Shown here: positions 52,605 through 63,308 of the stretch, piece by piece
Position numbering within the stretch: position 1 is the stretch's first letter
Layout: each line of letters starts with the position of its first letter
Translations under genes and position numbers: made by a program
Origin: Tistlia sp040905785
Lineage (GTDB): Bacteria > Pseudomonadota > Alphaproteobacteria > Kiloniellales > DSM-21159
Length of the DNA stretch: 64,000 bases
Assembly: GCF_040905785.1 (NCBI RefSeq)
Contig: NZ_JBBDQW010000078.1
Coordinates: 1-64,000, forward strand
Direction of reading: 5' to 3'
Notes under the pieces: model-generated
The model's input: only the letters and a program-made list of their open reading frames with translations
Databases searched by the model: none
Told to the model about the DNA's origin: nothing

Positions 52605-53443
52605 ACGGCAAGGCGGGCGGCTGGCAACCGAGGCGCGTCGTGATGAGCCTGCTGGCCGACGCAGACGGTCGCGCGGCCTTGGCGCAAGCGGCGCAGCTGG
52701 CGCGGTCGCTTGGCTCCGAGCTCGCCTGCGTCTTCGTCGAGGAGAGTGATCTCATGGCTTTGGCGGCCCTGCCGAACAGCGCCGAGATCGGCAGGGTCAG
52801 CGGCCGTCTGCGGCCGATCGACAGCCGCACGCTGAACGCCGAGCTGGCGCGCAACCTGGCCGCCGTCCGGCGGGACTTCTCGGCACTCGCCGGGACCCTC
52901 GTCGGGGCGGGCGAACGCGAGGTCGAGGTCCTGCGCGGCCACGCGCTCGACCCCTTCCGCCGGGCGCTGCCCGACGACCTGCTGTTTTATGCCGGATCCC
53001 TGCGGCGTCTGGCCGGGCGGGATCTGATGGAAACGTTGCAGGAGGCGGCGCTGCGCACCGCCGGCATCCTGCTGCCCCAGGCGCAGCCGACGGCGGCCGC
53101 CGGGCCCGTGGTGGCGGTCGTGGGCTCGGCGGCCGGCGCCGAGCGGATCCTGCCGGTGCTGCAGCGGCTCGCCGGAGGCCCGGGCAGTGCCATCGAGATC
53201 TTCCTGGCCGGGGCGCCGGCACGACTGCCGCCGGGGCTCGCGGCCGGTGCGCCGGGCGTTCGGCTGCGAGGGGTCGAAGGCTCGGCCGCGCTGCACAGCG
53301 TGGCGGCGATCGCAGCGCGCAGCGGGGCGCGCCTGCTGGTCAGCGAGACCGGCGCGGCACTCCTGAGCCAGGGCGCCGAGCTGCGTGCCGTCCTGCGCCA
53401 GCTTCGCTGCCCGCTGCTGCTGATGAACCAGGAGGGAGGATGA
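52601..53443 (+). CDS. uncharacterised protein, weakly universal-stress-like
   Basis: A 280-residue protein without a confident family. Its first 60 residues (RRVVMSLLADADGRAALAQA, AQLARSLGSELACVFVEESD) resemble the start of a universal stress protein domain, and the last 110 (GPVVAVVGSAAGAERILPVL ... LRQLRCPLLLMNQEGG) look like a second, degenerate one ending in the CPLLL pattern of Usp domains. The ATP-binding G-x2-G-x9-G motif is not clear in either half. Its start overlaps the LonB-like stop by four bases, so the two are coupled. Confidence 0.75.
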   Translation: MNGKAGGWQPRRVVMSLLADADGRAALAQAAQLARSLGSELACVFVEESDLMALAALPNSAEIGRVSGRLRPIDSRTLNAELARNLAAVRRDFSALAGTLVGAGEREVEVLRGHALDPFRRALPDDLLFYAGSLRRLAGRDLMETLQEAALRTAGILLPQAQPTAAAGPVVAVVGSAAGAERILPVLQRLAGGPGSAIEIFLAGAPARLPPGLAAGAPGVRLRGVEGSAALHSVAAIAARSGARLLVSETGAALLSQGAELRAVLRQLRCPLLLMNQEGG

Positions 53444-53531
53444 CCGCCGAAGGGGAGTGGTCGCCCCTCAGGCGCTTGCCGGCTACCATCGCGGATCGGT
53501 CGAGCCAGACAACGGTCACGGGAGAGGCAGC

Positions 53532-54170
53532 ATGACCAGGTTCCGACCGACGGCCGCCGACTGCCTGGTGGTCGTCGACCTCCAGAACGACTTCATGCCG
53601 CAAGGGGCGCTGGCCGTGCCCGAGGGCGACGCGGTGGTGCCGCTGGTCAACCACCTGATGGAGGGATTCGAGCACGTCGTCGCGACCCAGGACTGGCACC
53701 CGCGCGACCACTTCTCCTTCGCCTCCACCCGGCCGGGCCGTGCGCCCTTCGAGACCATCGAGGCGCCCTACGGTCGGCAGACGCTGTGGCCGGACCACTG
53801 CGTGCAGGGCACGCCCGGCGCCGCCTTTCACCCCGACTTCGCCGCCGACCGCGCCCAGCTGATCCTGCGCAAGGGCTTCCGGCGCGACATCGACTCCTAT
53901 TCCGCCTTCTGCGAGAACGATCGCCGCACGCCCACCGGCCTGACCGGCTACCTCCGCGAACGCGGCTTCCGGCGCCTGTTCTTCGCCGGGCTGGCGACCG
54001 ACTTCTGCGTGCGCTGGTCGGTCGAGGACGCAAGGCGCGAAGGCTTCGAGGCCGTCATCGTGGAAGACGCCTGCCGCGCCATCGACCTGGAGGGATCCCT
54101 GGCCGCCGCGCAGACGGCGATGCAGAGCGCCGGCGCCGTCCGCCTCCGTGCCGCCGATCTCGCCGGCTGA
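53532..54170 (+). CDS. pncA: nicotinamidase
   Basis: A 212-residue isochorismatase-fold amidase that converts nicotinamide to nicotinate. The catalytic aspartate is in CLVVVDLQNDFMPQGALAVP near residue 16, the metal site in ATQDWHPRDHFSFAST near 51, the lysine in LILRKGFRRDIDSYSAF near 115, and the nucleophilic cysteine in FFAGLATDFCVRWSVEDARR near 160. WPDHCVQGTPGA is also typical. The ATG at 53532 has GGAGAGG upstream. It is followed after 7 bases by nicotinate phosphoribosyltransferase, so the two form a NAD salvage pair. Confidence 0.95.
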   Translation: MTRFRPTAADCLVVVDLQNDFMPQGALAVPEGDAVVPLVNHLMEGFEHVVATQDWHPRDHFSFASTRPGRAPFETIEAPYGRQTLWPDHCVQGTPGAAFHPDFAADRAQLILRKGFRRDIDSYSAFCENDRRTPTGLTGYLRERGFRRLFFAGLATDFCVRWSVEDARREGFEAVIVEDACRAIDLEGSLAAAQTAMQSAGAVRLRAADLAG

Positions 54171-54177
54171 TCGCCAG

Positions 54178-55539
54178 ATGACCACTGCCCTGCCCGACAT
54201 CGACTACGGCCGCAGCCTGCTGCTGACCGACCTCTATCAGCTCAACATGCTGGAGGCCTATGCCTCCGCCGGCATGCGGGGCACGGCGGTCTTCGAGTTC
54301 TTCGTGCGTCGCCTGCCGGCAAGCCGCGGCTTCCTGATGGCGGCCGGCCTGGAGCAGGTCGTCGGCTTCCTGCTCGAGGCACGGGTCAGCGAGCGGGAGA
54401 TCGCCTGGCTGCGCGAGTCCGGCCGCTTCTCGGAGGAGCTGATCGCCTACCTCGCCGGCTTCCACTTCACCGGCGACCTGGAGGCCCTGCCCGAGGGCAC
54501 GCTGGTGTTCGCCGACGAGCCGCTGATCAGGATCACCGCGCCGATCGCCGAGGCGCAGCTGGTCGAGACGCGCCTAGTCAACTTCCTGCAGTACCAGACG
54601 CTGGTCGCCTCCAAGGCGGCGCGCATGGTGTTGGCGGCACCGGGCAGGAGCCTGGTTGACTTCGGCCTGCGCCGCGCCCACAGCGGCGAGGCCGGCCTCC
54701 TCGCGGCCCGCGCCGCCTACCTCGCCGGTTTCGCCGGCACAGCGAGCGTGCCCGCCGGGCAGCACTTCGGCATCCCGCTCTACGGCACCATGGCCCACTC
54801 CTACATTCAGGCCTTCGAGAGCGAAGCCGAGGCCTTCCTGGCCTTCGCCCGGGCGCGCCCCGACCAGACGGTCTTCCTACTCGACACCTACGACACCGAG
54901 CGGGCGGCCGCGACGGTCGCCAGGATCGCGCCGACGCTTGCCGCCGAGGGCATCGTGACCCGCGGCGTGCGTCTAGACAGCGGCGACCTTGGGGCGCACG
55001 CCCGCAAGGTGCGCGCGATTCTCGACGGCGCCGGCCTGGGCGAGGTCCAGATCGTCGCCAGCGGCGGCCTGGACGAGGATGAGTTGGCCGCCCTGACGGC
55101 TCGGGACGCGCCGATCGACGTCTACGGCATCGGCACCAGCCTGGTCACCTCGGAAGACCTGCCGGGCCTCGATTGCGCCTACAAGCTCAAGGCCTATGAC
55201 GGCAGCCCGCGCCGCAAGCGCTCCGAGAAGAAGGCCTACTGGCCCGGCCCGACCCAGGTTCATCGTCGTCTCGACGCCGCCGGCCGCCTGGCCGGGGACC
55301 GGCTGACCCGTGCCGAGGAGACCGCCGAGGGCGAGGCGCTGCTGCGGCCGGTGATGCGGGCCGGCAGCCTGATCGCGCCCTTGCCCAGCCTGGGCGAGGT
55401 TCGCGAGCACTCTGCCCAGGAGCTTAGCCGTCTGCCCGAGTCCCTGACCCGGCTCGAGGGCCCGTCGCGCTACGAGGCGGTGGTGTCGGAGGCGCTGCGC
55501 GACCTCGCCGCGGCCGTCGATCGGGCCGTCGGCAGGTGA
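54178..55539 (+). CDS. pncB: nicotinate phosphoribosyltransferase
   Basis: A 453-residue enzyme that joins nicotinate and PRPP to form nicotinate mononucleotide. It begins with the usual YGRSLLLTDLYQLNMLEAYA (residues 9-28), has LVDFGLRRAHSGEAGLLAAR near 160 with the phosphorylated histidine, and GVRLDSGDLGAHARKVRAIL near 263 plus IVASGGLDEDELAALTARDA near 295 for phosphate binding. GIGTSLVTSEDLPGLDCAYK follows. It lies in a unit with pncA, near a PRPP synthase gene on the other strand. Confidence 0.95.
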   Translation: MTTALPDIDYGRSLLLTDLYQLNMLEAYASAGMRGTAVFEFFVRRLPASRGFLMAAGLEQVVGFLLEARVSEREIAWLRESGRFSEELIAYLAGFHFTGDLEALPEGTLVFADEPLIRITAPIAEAQLVETRLVNFLQYQTLVASKAARMVLAAPGRSLVDFGLRRAHSGEAGLLAARAAYLAGFAGTASVPAGQHFGIPLYGTMAHSYIQAFESEAEAFLAFARARPDQTVFLLDTYDTERAAATVARIAPTLAAEGIVTRGVRLDSGDLGAHARKVRAILDGAGLGEVQIVASGGLDEDELAALTARDAPIDVYGIGTSLVTSEDLPGLDCAYKLKAYDGSPRRKRSEKKAYWPGPTQVHRRLDAAGRLAGDRLTRAEETAEGEALLRPVMRAGSLIAPLPSLGEVREHSAQELSRLPESLTRLEGPSRYEAVVSEALRDLAAAVDRAVGR

Positions 55540-55564
55540 CTCTCGCTGCTCCTGGCTGCCGCCA

Positions 55565-56239
55565 TCATTGCGGTTCGGGCGGCTCCTCGTCCCGCACGCC
55601 GCCCGTCGCCCTGCCGAGGTGCCGCCGGAACCAGTCGGTCGCCAGGGCGACGACCCGGTCGAGCGTGCCCGGCTCCTCGAAGAGGTGCGTGGCGCCCGGC
55701 ACGATCTCCAGCCGCGTCTCGCAGACCAGCCGTTCCGCGGCGGCGCGATTGAGGTCGAGGACGGCCGGATCGGCACCGCCGACGATCAGCAGCGTCGGGC
55801 AGCGCACCCGCGGCAGGGCAGCACCGGCGAGATCCGGCCGACCACCGCGCGAAACCACCGCGGCGATCCGCTCTGGCAGGGCGGAGGCCGCCACCAGGGC
55901 CGCCGCGGCGCCGGTGCTGGCACCGAACACACCGACTGGCAGGCCGGCCACCGCCGGCTCGCCGGCCAGCCACTCGACCGCCTCGGAGACGCGCGTGCCG
56001 AGCAGGGCGATGTCGAAGACCCTGGCACGGTCGGCCGCCTCGGCCTCCGTCAGCAGGTCGAACAGCAGCGTCGCCAAGCCCGCCCGGTTCAGCCGCTCGG
56101 CGACATACCCGTTGCGCGGACTGAAGCGGCCCGAGCCGGAGCCGTGGGCGAAAACGACCAGGCCGCTGGCCGCCGCCGGCCTCGTCAGAAAACCCTCGAG
56201 CCGCCTGTCACCCACAAGGAGGGTCTGCGCTATGCTCAT
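55565..56239 (-). CDS. dienelactone hydrolase-like alpha/beta hydrolase
   Basis: A 224-residue alpha/beta hydrolase. GLVVFAHGSGSGRFSPRNGY near residue 26 is the oxyanion strand, LPVGVFGASTGAAAALVAAS near 100 holds the nucleophile serine (GASTG), CPTLLIVGGADPAVLDLN near 146 the aspartate, and VPGATHLFEEPGTLD near 180 the histidine, so the triad is complete. Such small hydrolases are commonly encoded with phosphoribosyltransferases in stress islands. Convergent with pncB and divergent from the kinase-like gene. Confidence 0.88.
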   Translation of the reverse strand: MSIAQTLLVGDRRLEGFLTRPAAASGLVVFAHGSGSGRFSPRNGYVAERLNRAGLATLLFDLLTEAEAADRARVFDIALLGTRVSEAVEWLAGEPAVAGLPVGVFGASTGAAAALVAASALPERIAAVVSRGGRPDLAGAALPRVRCPTLLIVGGADPAVLDLNRAAAERLVCETRLEIVPGATHLFEEPGTLDRVVALATDWFRRHLGRATGGVRDEEPPEPQ

Positions 56240-56275
56240 CGCCGCGCGATCCTGCAGCAGAAGCGAAGCGCCATT

Positions 56276-57376
56276 GTGACGCAGCCGACGGGCAAGTCCC
56301 TAATCCAGACCGATCCGAACGACCGGCTCCCTGCCGAGCGGCCGGGCGCGGCGGGGGCGACCGCCGAAAAGGTCGCCTTCCTGCGCCGGCTCGCGGCCTC
56401 GGAAGCGGGCGGCGAGCTGCGCGAGACCCACATGTCCTGGGTCTGCATCGGCAGCGAGCGCGTGCTCAAGCTCAAGAAGCCGGTGCGCTATCCCTATCTC
56501 GACTTCTCGACTCTGGCGGCGCGCGAGGCGAACTGCCGTGCCGAGCTGCGCCTGAACCGCCGGCTCGCTCCGGAGGTCTACCTCGGCGTGCGCCCCCTGG
56601 TTCGCGGCTCCGACGGCAGGCTCGCGCTCGGCGAGCCGGAGCGAGCCGCCGGCGAGGTGGTGGATTGGCTGGTCGAGATGCGCCGGCTGCCGGAGGCGGC
56701 GATGCTCGACGCCGCGCTCGCCGGCGGCCGGGTATCGCGGGCGCAGATCGAGGCGGTCGGAAACCGCCTCGCCGACTTCTATCAGCAGGCAGAACGTCCC
56801 GAGGTGGCGCCCGAGGCTCATCTCGCCGAGCTGCGTCGGCAGCAGGCCCTCAACCGGGCGATCATCACCGCGCGCGACTTCATGCTCGACCACGGCCGCG
56901 GGGAGCGCCTGCTCCAGGCTGTCGAGGCGGCGCTGGAAGAGCAGGCCGACGCCCTGCGCGCCCGCGCGGCAGGCGGGAGGATCGTCGAGGGGCATGGCGA
57001 CCTGCGGCCGGAGCACGTCTGCCTGACCGACCCGCCGGTGATCATCGACTGCCTGGAGTTCAACCGGACGCTCCGCCTGGTCGACCCTTACGACGAGCTG
57101 GCCTTCCTGGACATGGAGTGCCGGCGGCTCGGCGCCGACTGGATCGGGCCGCTGCTGGTCGAGACGGTCGCCGCGCGAATCGGCGGACGGCCGTCGCCGG
57201 GCCTGTACGCCTTCTACCTCGCCTTCCGGGCGCTGGTGCGGGCGCGCCTCACCCTGGTCCACCTGCTCGAGCCCTCGCCGCGCGAGCCGGAGAAATGGCA
57301 GCCGCTGGCGCGGCGCTACCTCGACCTCGCAGAGGCCGCCCTGCTCAGGCCTCCGGAAGCGCCAGCAGGTCGCTGA
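56276..57376 (+). CDS. aminoglycoside phosphotransferase-like kinase (COG2187)
   Basis: About 366 residues with a protein-kinase-like small-molecule phosphotransferase fold. The catalytic loop is IVEGHGDLRPEHVCLTDPPV near residue 237 (HGD aspartate), followed by IIDCLEFNRTLRLVDPYDEL and AFLDMECRRLGADW, where metal binds. The nucleotide-binding lysine is probably in SERVLKLKKPVRYPYLDFST near 60. In many bacteria this unit is fused to a second, P-loop kinase half of about 170 residues; that half is missing here. The start is a GTG; its 3' end overlaps the PRPP synthase gene by 32 bases on the other strand. Its substrate is unknown. Confidence 0.83.
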   Translation: MTQPTGKSLIQTDPNDRLPAERPGAAGATAEKVAFLRRLAASEAGGELRETHMSWVCIGSERVLKLKKPVRYPYLDFSTLAAREANCRAELRLNRRLAPEVYLGVRPLVRGSDGRLALGEPERAAGEVVDWLVEMRRLPEAAMLDAALAGGRVSRAQIEAVGNRLADFYQQAERPEVAPEAHLAELRRQQALNRAIITARDFMLDHGRGERLLQAVEAALEEQADALRARAAGGRIVEGHGDLRPEHVCLTDPPVIIDCLEFNRTLRLVDPYDELAFLDMECRRLGADWIGPLLVETVAARIGGRPSPGLYAFYLAFRALVRARLTLVHLLEPSPREPEKWQPLARRYLDLAEAALLRPPEAPAGR

Positions 57377-58325
57377 TCGAGCCGTTGTCGTGCAGGCGGC
57401 GCAGCGCCTCGGCGAAGAGCGGGGCCGCGCTCACCACCTCGACACGCCGCTCCAGCAGCTCGGGTGCGAGGCGGAAGGGCGGCACGCTGTCGCTGACGAA
57501 GCTGCGGTCGAGGGCGGGATCGGCCATGGCCTGCGAAGCCTCGCCGACGAACAGGCCGTGCGCCGCCAGGGCATGGACCCGCCGCGCACCGAGCGCACGA
57601 CACGCCCGGGCCGCCCGCGCCATGGTGCCGCCGGTGCTGATCAGGTCATCGATCACCAGCACGGTGCGGCCCTCCACCTCGCCGACCACCCGCTCGCCGG
57701 TGACCACGCCGCCGGTGCGGCGCTTCTCCAGGAAGGCTCCCTCGAGCGGCCGGCCGAGATCGGCTTCGAGGTACTCGCGGAACAGCTGGGCGCGCTTGAC
57801 CCCGCCCGGATCCGGCGAGGCGACGACCAGTTCCCCCTCGCCAGCCAGAGTCCGCGCGACCCGTGCGAAGATCGGCCGGGTGTCGAGGTGAACGGTCTCG
57901 CATCGGAAGGCGTTCTCGAAGGCCGCGATGTTGTGGACCTCGAGGGTGACGATGCGGTCGATGCCGGCCGCCTCGAACAGCTGGGCGACGTAACGCGTGG
58001 TGATCGGATCCCGCGCCTTGGTGCGGCGGTCCTTCCGGCCGTAGGCGAGATAGGGCACGACCGCGGTGAGCCGGCCGGCGCCCTGGTCGCGCAGCGCGGC
58101 CAGGAAGAACAGCAGGCGGACCAGCTTGTCGTGGACGCTTTGCTCGGGGCCGCCGTGCAGGCTCTGCACCACATAGACGTCGGCGCCGCGCACGCCTTCC
58201 AGTGGCCGCGCCTTGTGCTCGCCGTCCTCGAACTCCCGCTCCTCGTGGGCGGCGAGCGGCAGACCGAGCGCGTCGGCCACGGCCTCGCCGAAGGAGCGGC
58301 TGGCGTCGAGCGCGAAGAGTTTCAT
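57345..58325 (-). CDS. prs: ribose-phosphate pyrophosphokinase
   Basis: A 326-residue PRPP synthase. The N-terminal part has RPLEGVRGADVYVVQSLHGG near residue 40 and PYLAYGRKDRRTKARDPITT near 92, the flexible ATP loop. The PRPP loop is RTVLVIDDLISTGGTMARAA near 216, with both aspartates present. Sequence such as MKLFALDASRSFGEAVADAL and the divergent middle suggest a paralogue rather than the main housekeeping Prs. It is coupled by a four-base overlap to the phosphoribosyltransferase gene upstream, and could feed PRPP to PncB and that enzyme. Confidence 0.9.
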   Translation of the reverse strand: MKLFALDASRSFGEAVADALGLPLAAHEEREFEDGEHKARPLEGVRGADVYVVQSLHGGPEQSVHDKLVRLLFFLAALRDQGAGRLTAVVPYLAYGRKDRRTKARDPITTRYVAQLFEAAGIDRIVTLEVHNIAAFENAFRCETVHLDTRPIFARVARTLAGEGELVVASPDPGGVKRAQLFREYLEADLGRPLEGAFLEKRRTGGVVTGERVVGEVEGRTVLVIDDLISTGGTMARAARACRALGARRVHALAAHGLFVGEASQAMADPALDRSFVSDSVPPFRLAPELLERRVEVVSAAPLFAEALRRLHDNGSISDLLALPEA

Positions 58326-59026
58326 CGCGCCGCCCCCCCGTCGCTCTGCCGCGGCCCCCCCGCCGGACTCGTCGCCGGACCCGAGACCGGAAAGGCTGCC
58401 AGATAGCGCTGCACCTCCGCGTCGTCCAGCTGGCCGAAATCGCGGTAGAACTCGCCGATCGCATGGAAGGGATCCGGGGCCTCCAGGCAGACGATCTCGT
58501 CGGCCTCCGGCGCCAGGGCGGCCAGCGTGTCGGGCGGCGCAACCGGCACGGCCAGCACCAGCTTCGCCGGCCGCTGGCGGCGCAGCGCCTTGAGCGCCGC
58601 CCGCGCCGTGGCGCCGGTCGCCAAGCCGTCGTCGACGACGATCGCGGTTGCGCCGGCGATGCGAGCGCGTGGCCGGTCCTTCAGGTAGAGCCGCCGCCGC
58701 CGCTCGATCTCGCGCAGCTCTCGCGCCTCGATCCCGGCGAAGGTCTCCGGATGCGCTTCGACTAGGTTTCTCGTCGCCTCGTTGACGACGAACTCGGGCC
58801 GCTCGCCGTCGACGACGGCGCCGACAGCCAGTTCCGGCTGCCAGGGCAGACCGACCTTGCGCACCAGTACGAGGTCGAGCGGCGCCCCAAGCGCCCGGGC
58901 GACCTCCGCCGCGACCGGCAGGCCGCCGCGCGGCAGCGCCAGGACCACCGGATCGGCATAGCGCTTATCCAGCAAGCGCTGCGCCAGCGCCTGCCCCGCC
59001 GCCGTGCGATTCGCAAAGACCCGCAT
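58322..59026 (-). CDS. phosphoribosyltransferase domain protein
   Basis: A 234-residue type I phosphoribosyltransferase. VFANRTAAGQALAQRLLDKR starts it; DPVVLALPRGGLPVAAEVAR near residue 25 is the first active-site loop, and GATAIVVDDGLATGATARAA near 120 the PRPP-binding motif. LDLVLVRKVGLPWQPELAVG near 52 is typical of the group often annotated as erythromycin esterase-associated or predicted phosphoribosyltransferase. The base it acts on is unknown. Its stop overlaps prs. Confidence 0.88.
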   Translation of the reverse strand: MRVFANRTAAGQALAQRLLDKRYADPVVLALPRGGLPVAAEVARALGAPLDLVLVRKVGLPWQPELAVGAVVDGERPEFVVNEATRNLVEAHPETFAGIEARELREIERRRRLYLKDRPRARIAGATAIVVDDGLATGATARAALKALRRQRPAKLVLAVPVAPPDTLAALAPEADEIVCLEAPDPFHAIGEFYRDFGQLDDAEVQRYLAAFPVSGPATSPAGGPRQSDGGAAR

Positions 59027-59214
59027 CGCTGGCTCCCCGAGTGCATGGGGCCGGCAGCCGGCCCACTCCCGCAAGGCTACCACGGCCGCCCTCGTTCGGA
59101 CCCGATGGGCCGCTTCCAAATCCTGCGCCCGCTTTTGATCCTCATCAATGCCGGCCGTCGCGACCACGACCAGACTGCCCTGATCGGCACAGCATCGTCC
59201 AGGGAGAGTCTGCC

Positions 59215-59766
59215 ATGAAAAAGGATGCCCCCGTTTCGAGTGGACCGGCCAAGCCCACGACGCGAGCCGCCGAACAGCCGTCGGCGCCGACCATCTGGCA
59301 GCCGCTCGAGAGCCTGCGGGAGGAGATCGACCAGCTGTTCGACGACGTCGGCCGGGGCGCTTGGCGGCTGCCGTTCGGACGATCCCTCGCCGCAGCCAGG
59401 CCGCTGGCGCAGCCGGTCGCCGGATGGTCGGCGACGGTGCCGGCCATCGACGTCGCGGAAACGGACGACCGCTACGAACTGACCGCCGAACTGCCGGGCA
59501 TCGAGGAGAAGGACGTCGAGGTCAAGCTTACCAACGGCAGCCTGCTGATCCGCGGCGAGAAGCGGGAAGAAAAGGAAGAGAAGCGCAAGGACTATCACCT
59601 CTCGGAGCGGCGCTACGGCTCCTTCGAACGGCGTTTCCGCCTGCCCGACGGCGTCGAGGCGGACAAGATCGAGGCGCGGTTCAAGAGCGGTGTCCTGACC
59701 GTCATGCTGCCGAAGACGGCAGCGGCGAAGACGGCGGAAAAGAAGATCAAGGTCAGGTCCGCCTGA
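59215..59766 (+). CDS. Hsp20/alpha-crystallin small heat shock protein
   Basis: A 183-residue Hsp20 chaperone. After a variable N-terminus comes the alpha-crystallin domain: VPAIDVAETDDRYELTAELP near residue 80, GIEEKDVEVKLTNGSLLIRG near 100, then RRYGSFERRFRLPDGVEADK and IEARFKSGVLTVMLPK, with the A-x-x-x-n-GVL motif. The C-terminus ends KTAEKKIKVRSA, where the IKV could serve as the IxI-like anchor. GGGAGAG precedes the ATG. It stands in front of the small phasin-like gene and GroEL. Confidence 0.95.
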   Translation: MKKDAPVSSGPAKPTTRAAEQPSAPTIWQPLESLREEIDQLFDDVGRGAWRLPFGRSLAAARPLAQPVAGWSATVPAIDVAETDDRYELTAELPGIEEKDVEVKLTNGSLLIRGEKREEKEEKRKDYHLSERRYGSFERRFRLPDGVEADKIEARFKSGVLTVMLPKTAAAKTAEKKIKVRSA

Positions 59767-59849
59767 GACCTCTGGCCGCGCCGTCGGGTCCGAACCGCGG
59801 CCGGCCGCGCCGGCGGAGGGCGATCGAGGCCTCACAGGGAGATCGCCCC

Positions 59850-60248
59850 ATGACGAAGAATGCAGCCAGGAACCAGTCGCCAGCAAACGACGCTGCGGCC
59901 TTCGCAGGGATTCCGACGGTGCCGCTCGAGCTCTCGATTGCCGAAGCGGTCGCGCGGTCTGGCGAGATCTGGGCGCAGGCCTGCCTGGCCTGGCAGGCGG
60001 AGCTGGGGCGCTTCGCCGCCGCGCGCCGGCAGGCGGACGCCGAGATCCAGGCATCGCTCGCCCAGTGCCGTGACGCCGCCGAGGTGATGAGGCTGCAGCG
60101 GGACTGGTTCGCCGCTGCGGTCCGGGACTACGCCTTGGAGGCGGACCAGTTGATGCGCATCGCGAGCCGCGCCGCCGGTGAGGGCATGACCTGCTGGCCG
60201 CCCGTCACGGGCCAGGAGGTCGTGGAAAGCGCCCAGTTGATCGACTAG
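59850..60248 (+). CDS. small helical protein, phasin-like
   Basis: A 132-residue protein of unknown family. The first 25 residues are low-complexity; the rest is helical, with VARSGEIWAQACLAWQAELG, then FAAARRQADAEIQASLAQCR and DAAEVMRLQRDWFAAAVRDY, a pattern seen in phasin-family proteins that coat storage granules. It ends GQEVVESAQLID. Located between hsp20 and groEL on the same strand. The phasin assignment is weak. Confidence 0.72.
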   Translation: MTKNAARNQSPANDAAAFAGIPTVPLELSIAEAVARSGEIWAQACLAWQAELGRFAAARRQADAEIQASLAQCRDAAEVMRLQRDWFAAAVRDYALEADQLMRIASRAAGEGMTCWPPVTGQEVVESAQLID

Positions 60249-60298
60249 AGGCCCCATCGTGCGGCCGCTTGGTCCGACCGCCGGAAAAGGAGCGTATC

Positions 60299-61921
<1,623 letters not shown>

Positions 61922-61928
61922 CCTACGA

Positions 61929-63158
61929 TCACGACCGCAGCTCGTGCAGGGCCCTGTCGACGCCGAGCAGCAAGGCGTCCACCTCGTCCTCGTCGTTGTA
62001 GAGCGCGAAGCTGGCCCGTGCGCTGCCGGCGACGCCCAGCGCGGCGTGCAGCGGCTGGGCGCAGTGATGTCCGGCGCGCAGCGCCAGTCCGTCCTCGTCA
62101 AGGCGCAGGCAGAGCGCCAAGCTGTCGACGCCCTCGGCGACGAAGCTGACCACCGGTCCGCGCCGCTCCAGGTCGTGCGGACCGAGCACGCGCACCCCCG
62201 GCAGCGCCTGTAACCCCGCGATGGCGTGGCCGGTCAGGCGGCGCTCGTGCGCCTGCACCGCGCTCCAATCGAGCTTCCCCAGCCAGCGCGCCGCTGCGCC
62301 CAGCCCGACGGCGCCGGCCAAGGGCGGCGTCCCGGCCTCGAACCGGCCCGGCGGGTCGGCAAAGGTCGCCGATTCCATCGTGACGGAGCGGACCATCTGC
62401 CCCCCGACCGTGAAGGGTGGCAGTTCGGCCAGGGCCTCGCTGCGCCCCCACAGCACGCCGATGCCGGTCGGCCCGTACATCTTGTGGCCGGACAGGGCAT
62501 AGAAGTCGACGCCGAGCGCCGGCAGGTCGAGCGGGCCGTGGGGCGCGCGCTGAGCCCCGTCGAGCAACACCCGCGCGCCCACGGCGCGAGCCACCTCGAG
62601 GATCCGTGCGACCTCGGTCTCCGCCCCCGTGACGTTGGAGCAGTGGGTCACGGCGATCAGGCGGGTGTCCGCTCGCACGACCTCGTCCAGGCGGTCGAGG
62701 TCGAGCCGCCCCTCCGGGGTGATCGGGATCGCCGACAGGCGGACGCCCCGCCGCCGCGCCAGCTTCTGCCAGGGCAGCAGGTTGCTATGATGCTCGAGCC
62801 GGGACACCACCACCCGGTCCGCCGGACCCAGGCGCTCGGCCAGCGCACCGGCCAGGAGGTTAATCCCAAAGGTCGTGCCGTAGGTGAAGACGACCTCCTG
62901 CGGCGGAACCCCCAGGTAGCCCGCGATCTCGGCGCGGGCGCCGTCGTAGGCGGCCTGGGCAGCCCGCGAGCGTCGGTGCGGCGTGCCGTGGACGTTGCCC
63001 CGCGCCTCGATCTCGAAGCCACGAAGGGCGGCGAGCACGGCCTCGGGCACTTGGGCCGTCGCGGCGTTGTCGAGGTAGCGCAGATCGGGCGCCGAGAGCC
63101 CGGGGAACTGCCGTTTCACGACACGCGGGTCGAAGCCCCTGCTGACAGGCTGGTCCAT
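61929..63158 (-). CDS. SufS-type cysteine desulfurase / class V aminotransferase
   Basis: A 409-residue PLP enzyme. It starts with FPGLSAPDLRYLDNAATAQV; the PLP histidine is in VVVSRLEHHSNLLPWQKLAR near residue 118, the Schiff-base lysine in FYALSGHKMYGPTGIGVLWG near 225, and the active cysteine in LALRAGHHCAQPLHAALGVA near 365, as in SufS. No other suf genes are next to it, so a selenocysteine-lyase-like or stand-alone sulfur donor role is possible. GGAGGCG precedes the ATG. Convergent with groEL, whose stop lies 7 bases away; divergent from the ABC gene. Confidence 0.93.
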   Translation of the reverse strand: MDQPVSRGFDPRVVKRQFPGLSAPDLRYLDNAATAQVPEAVLAALRGFEIEARGNVHGTPHRRSRAAQAAYDGARAEIAGYLGVPPQEVVFTYGTTFGINLLAGALAERLGPADRVVVSRLEHHSNLLPWQKLARRRGVRLSAIPITPEGRLDLDRLDEVVRADTRLIAVTHCSNVTGAETEVARILEVARAVGARVLLDGAQRAPHGPLDLPALGVDFYALSGHKMYGPTGIGVLWGRSEALAELPPFTVGGQMVRSVTMESATFADPPGRFEAGTPPLAGAVGLGAAARWLGKLDWSAVQAHERRLTGHAIAGLQALPGVRVLGPHDLERRGPVVSFVAEGVDSLALCLRLDEDGLALRAGHHCAQPLHAALGVAGSARASFALYNDEDEVDALLLGVDRALHELRS

Positions 63159-63308
63159 CCGGACGCCTCCGCCGTTAAGCTCTCCCGCGAAGCCTGCCCG
63201 CAGGGCGCCCCCGGCGCCTTGACCTGCCTCAAGGCCGCAGGGCGCCTCCAAGGGTACTGAGGCAAGGGGATCTGGCGGTCCGCGCCGCCCAGGAGAAGGA
63301 GGTGATCC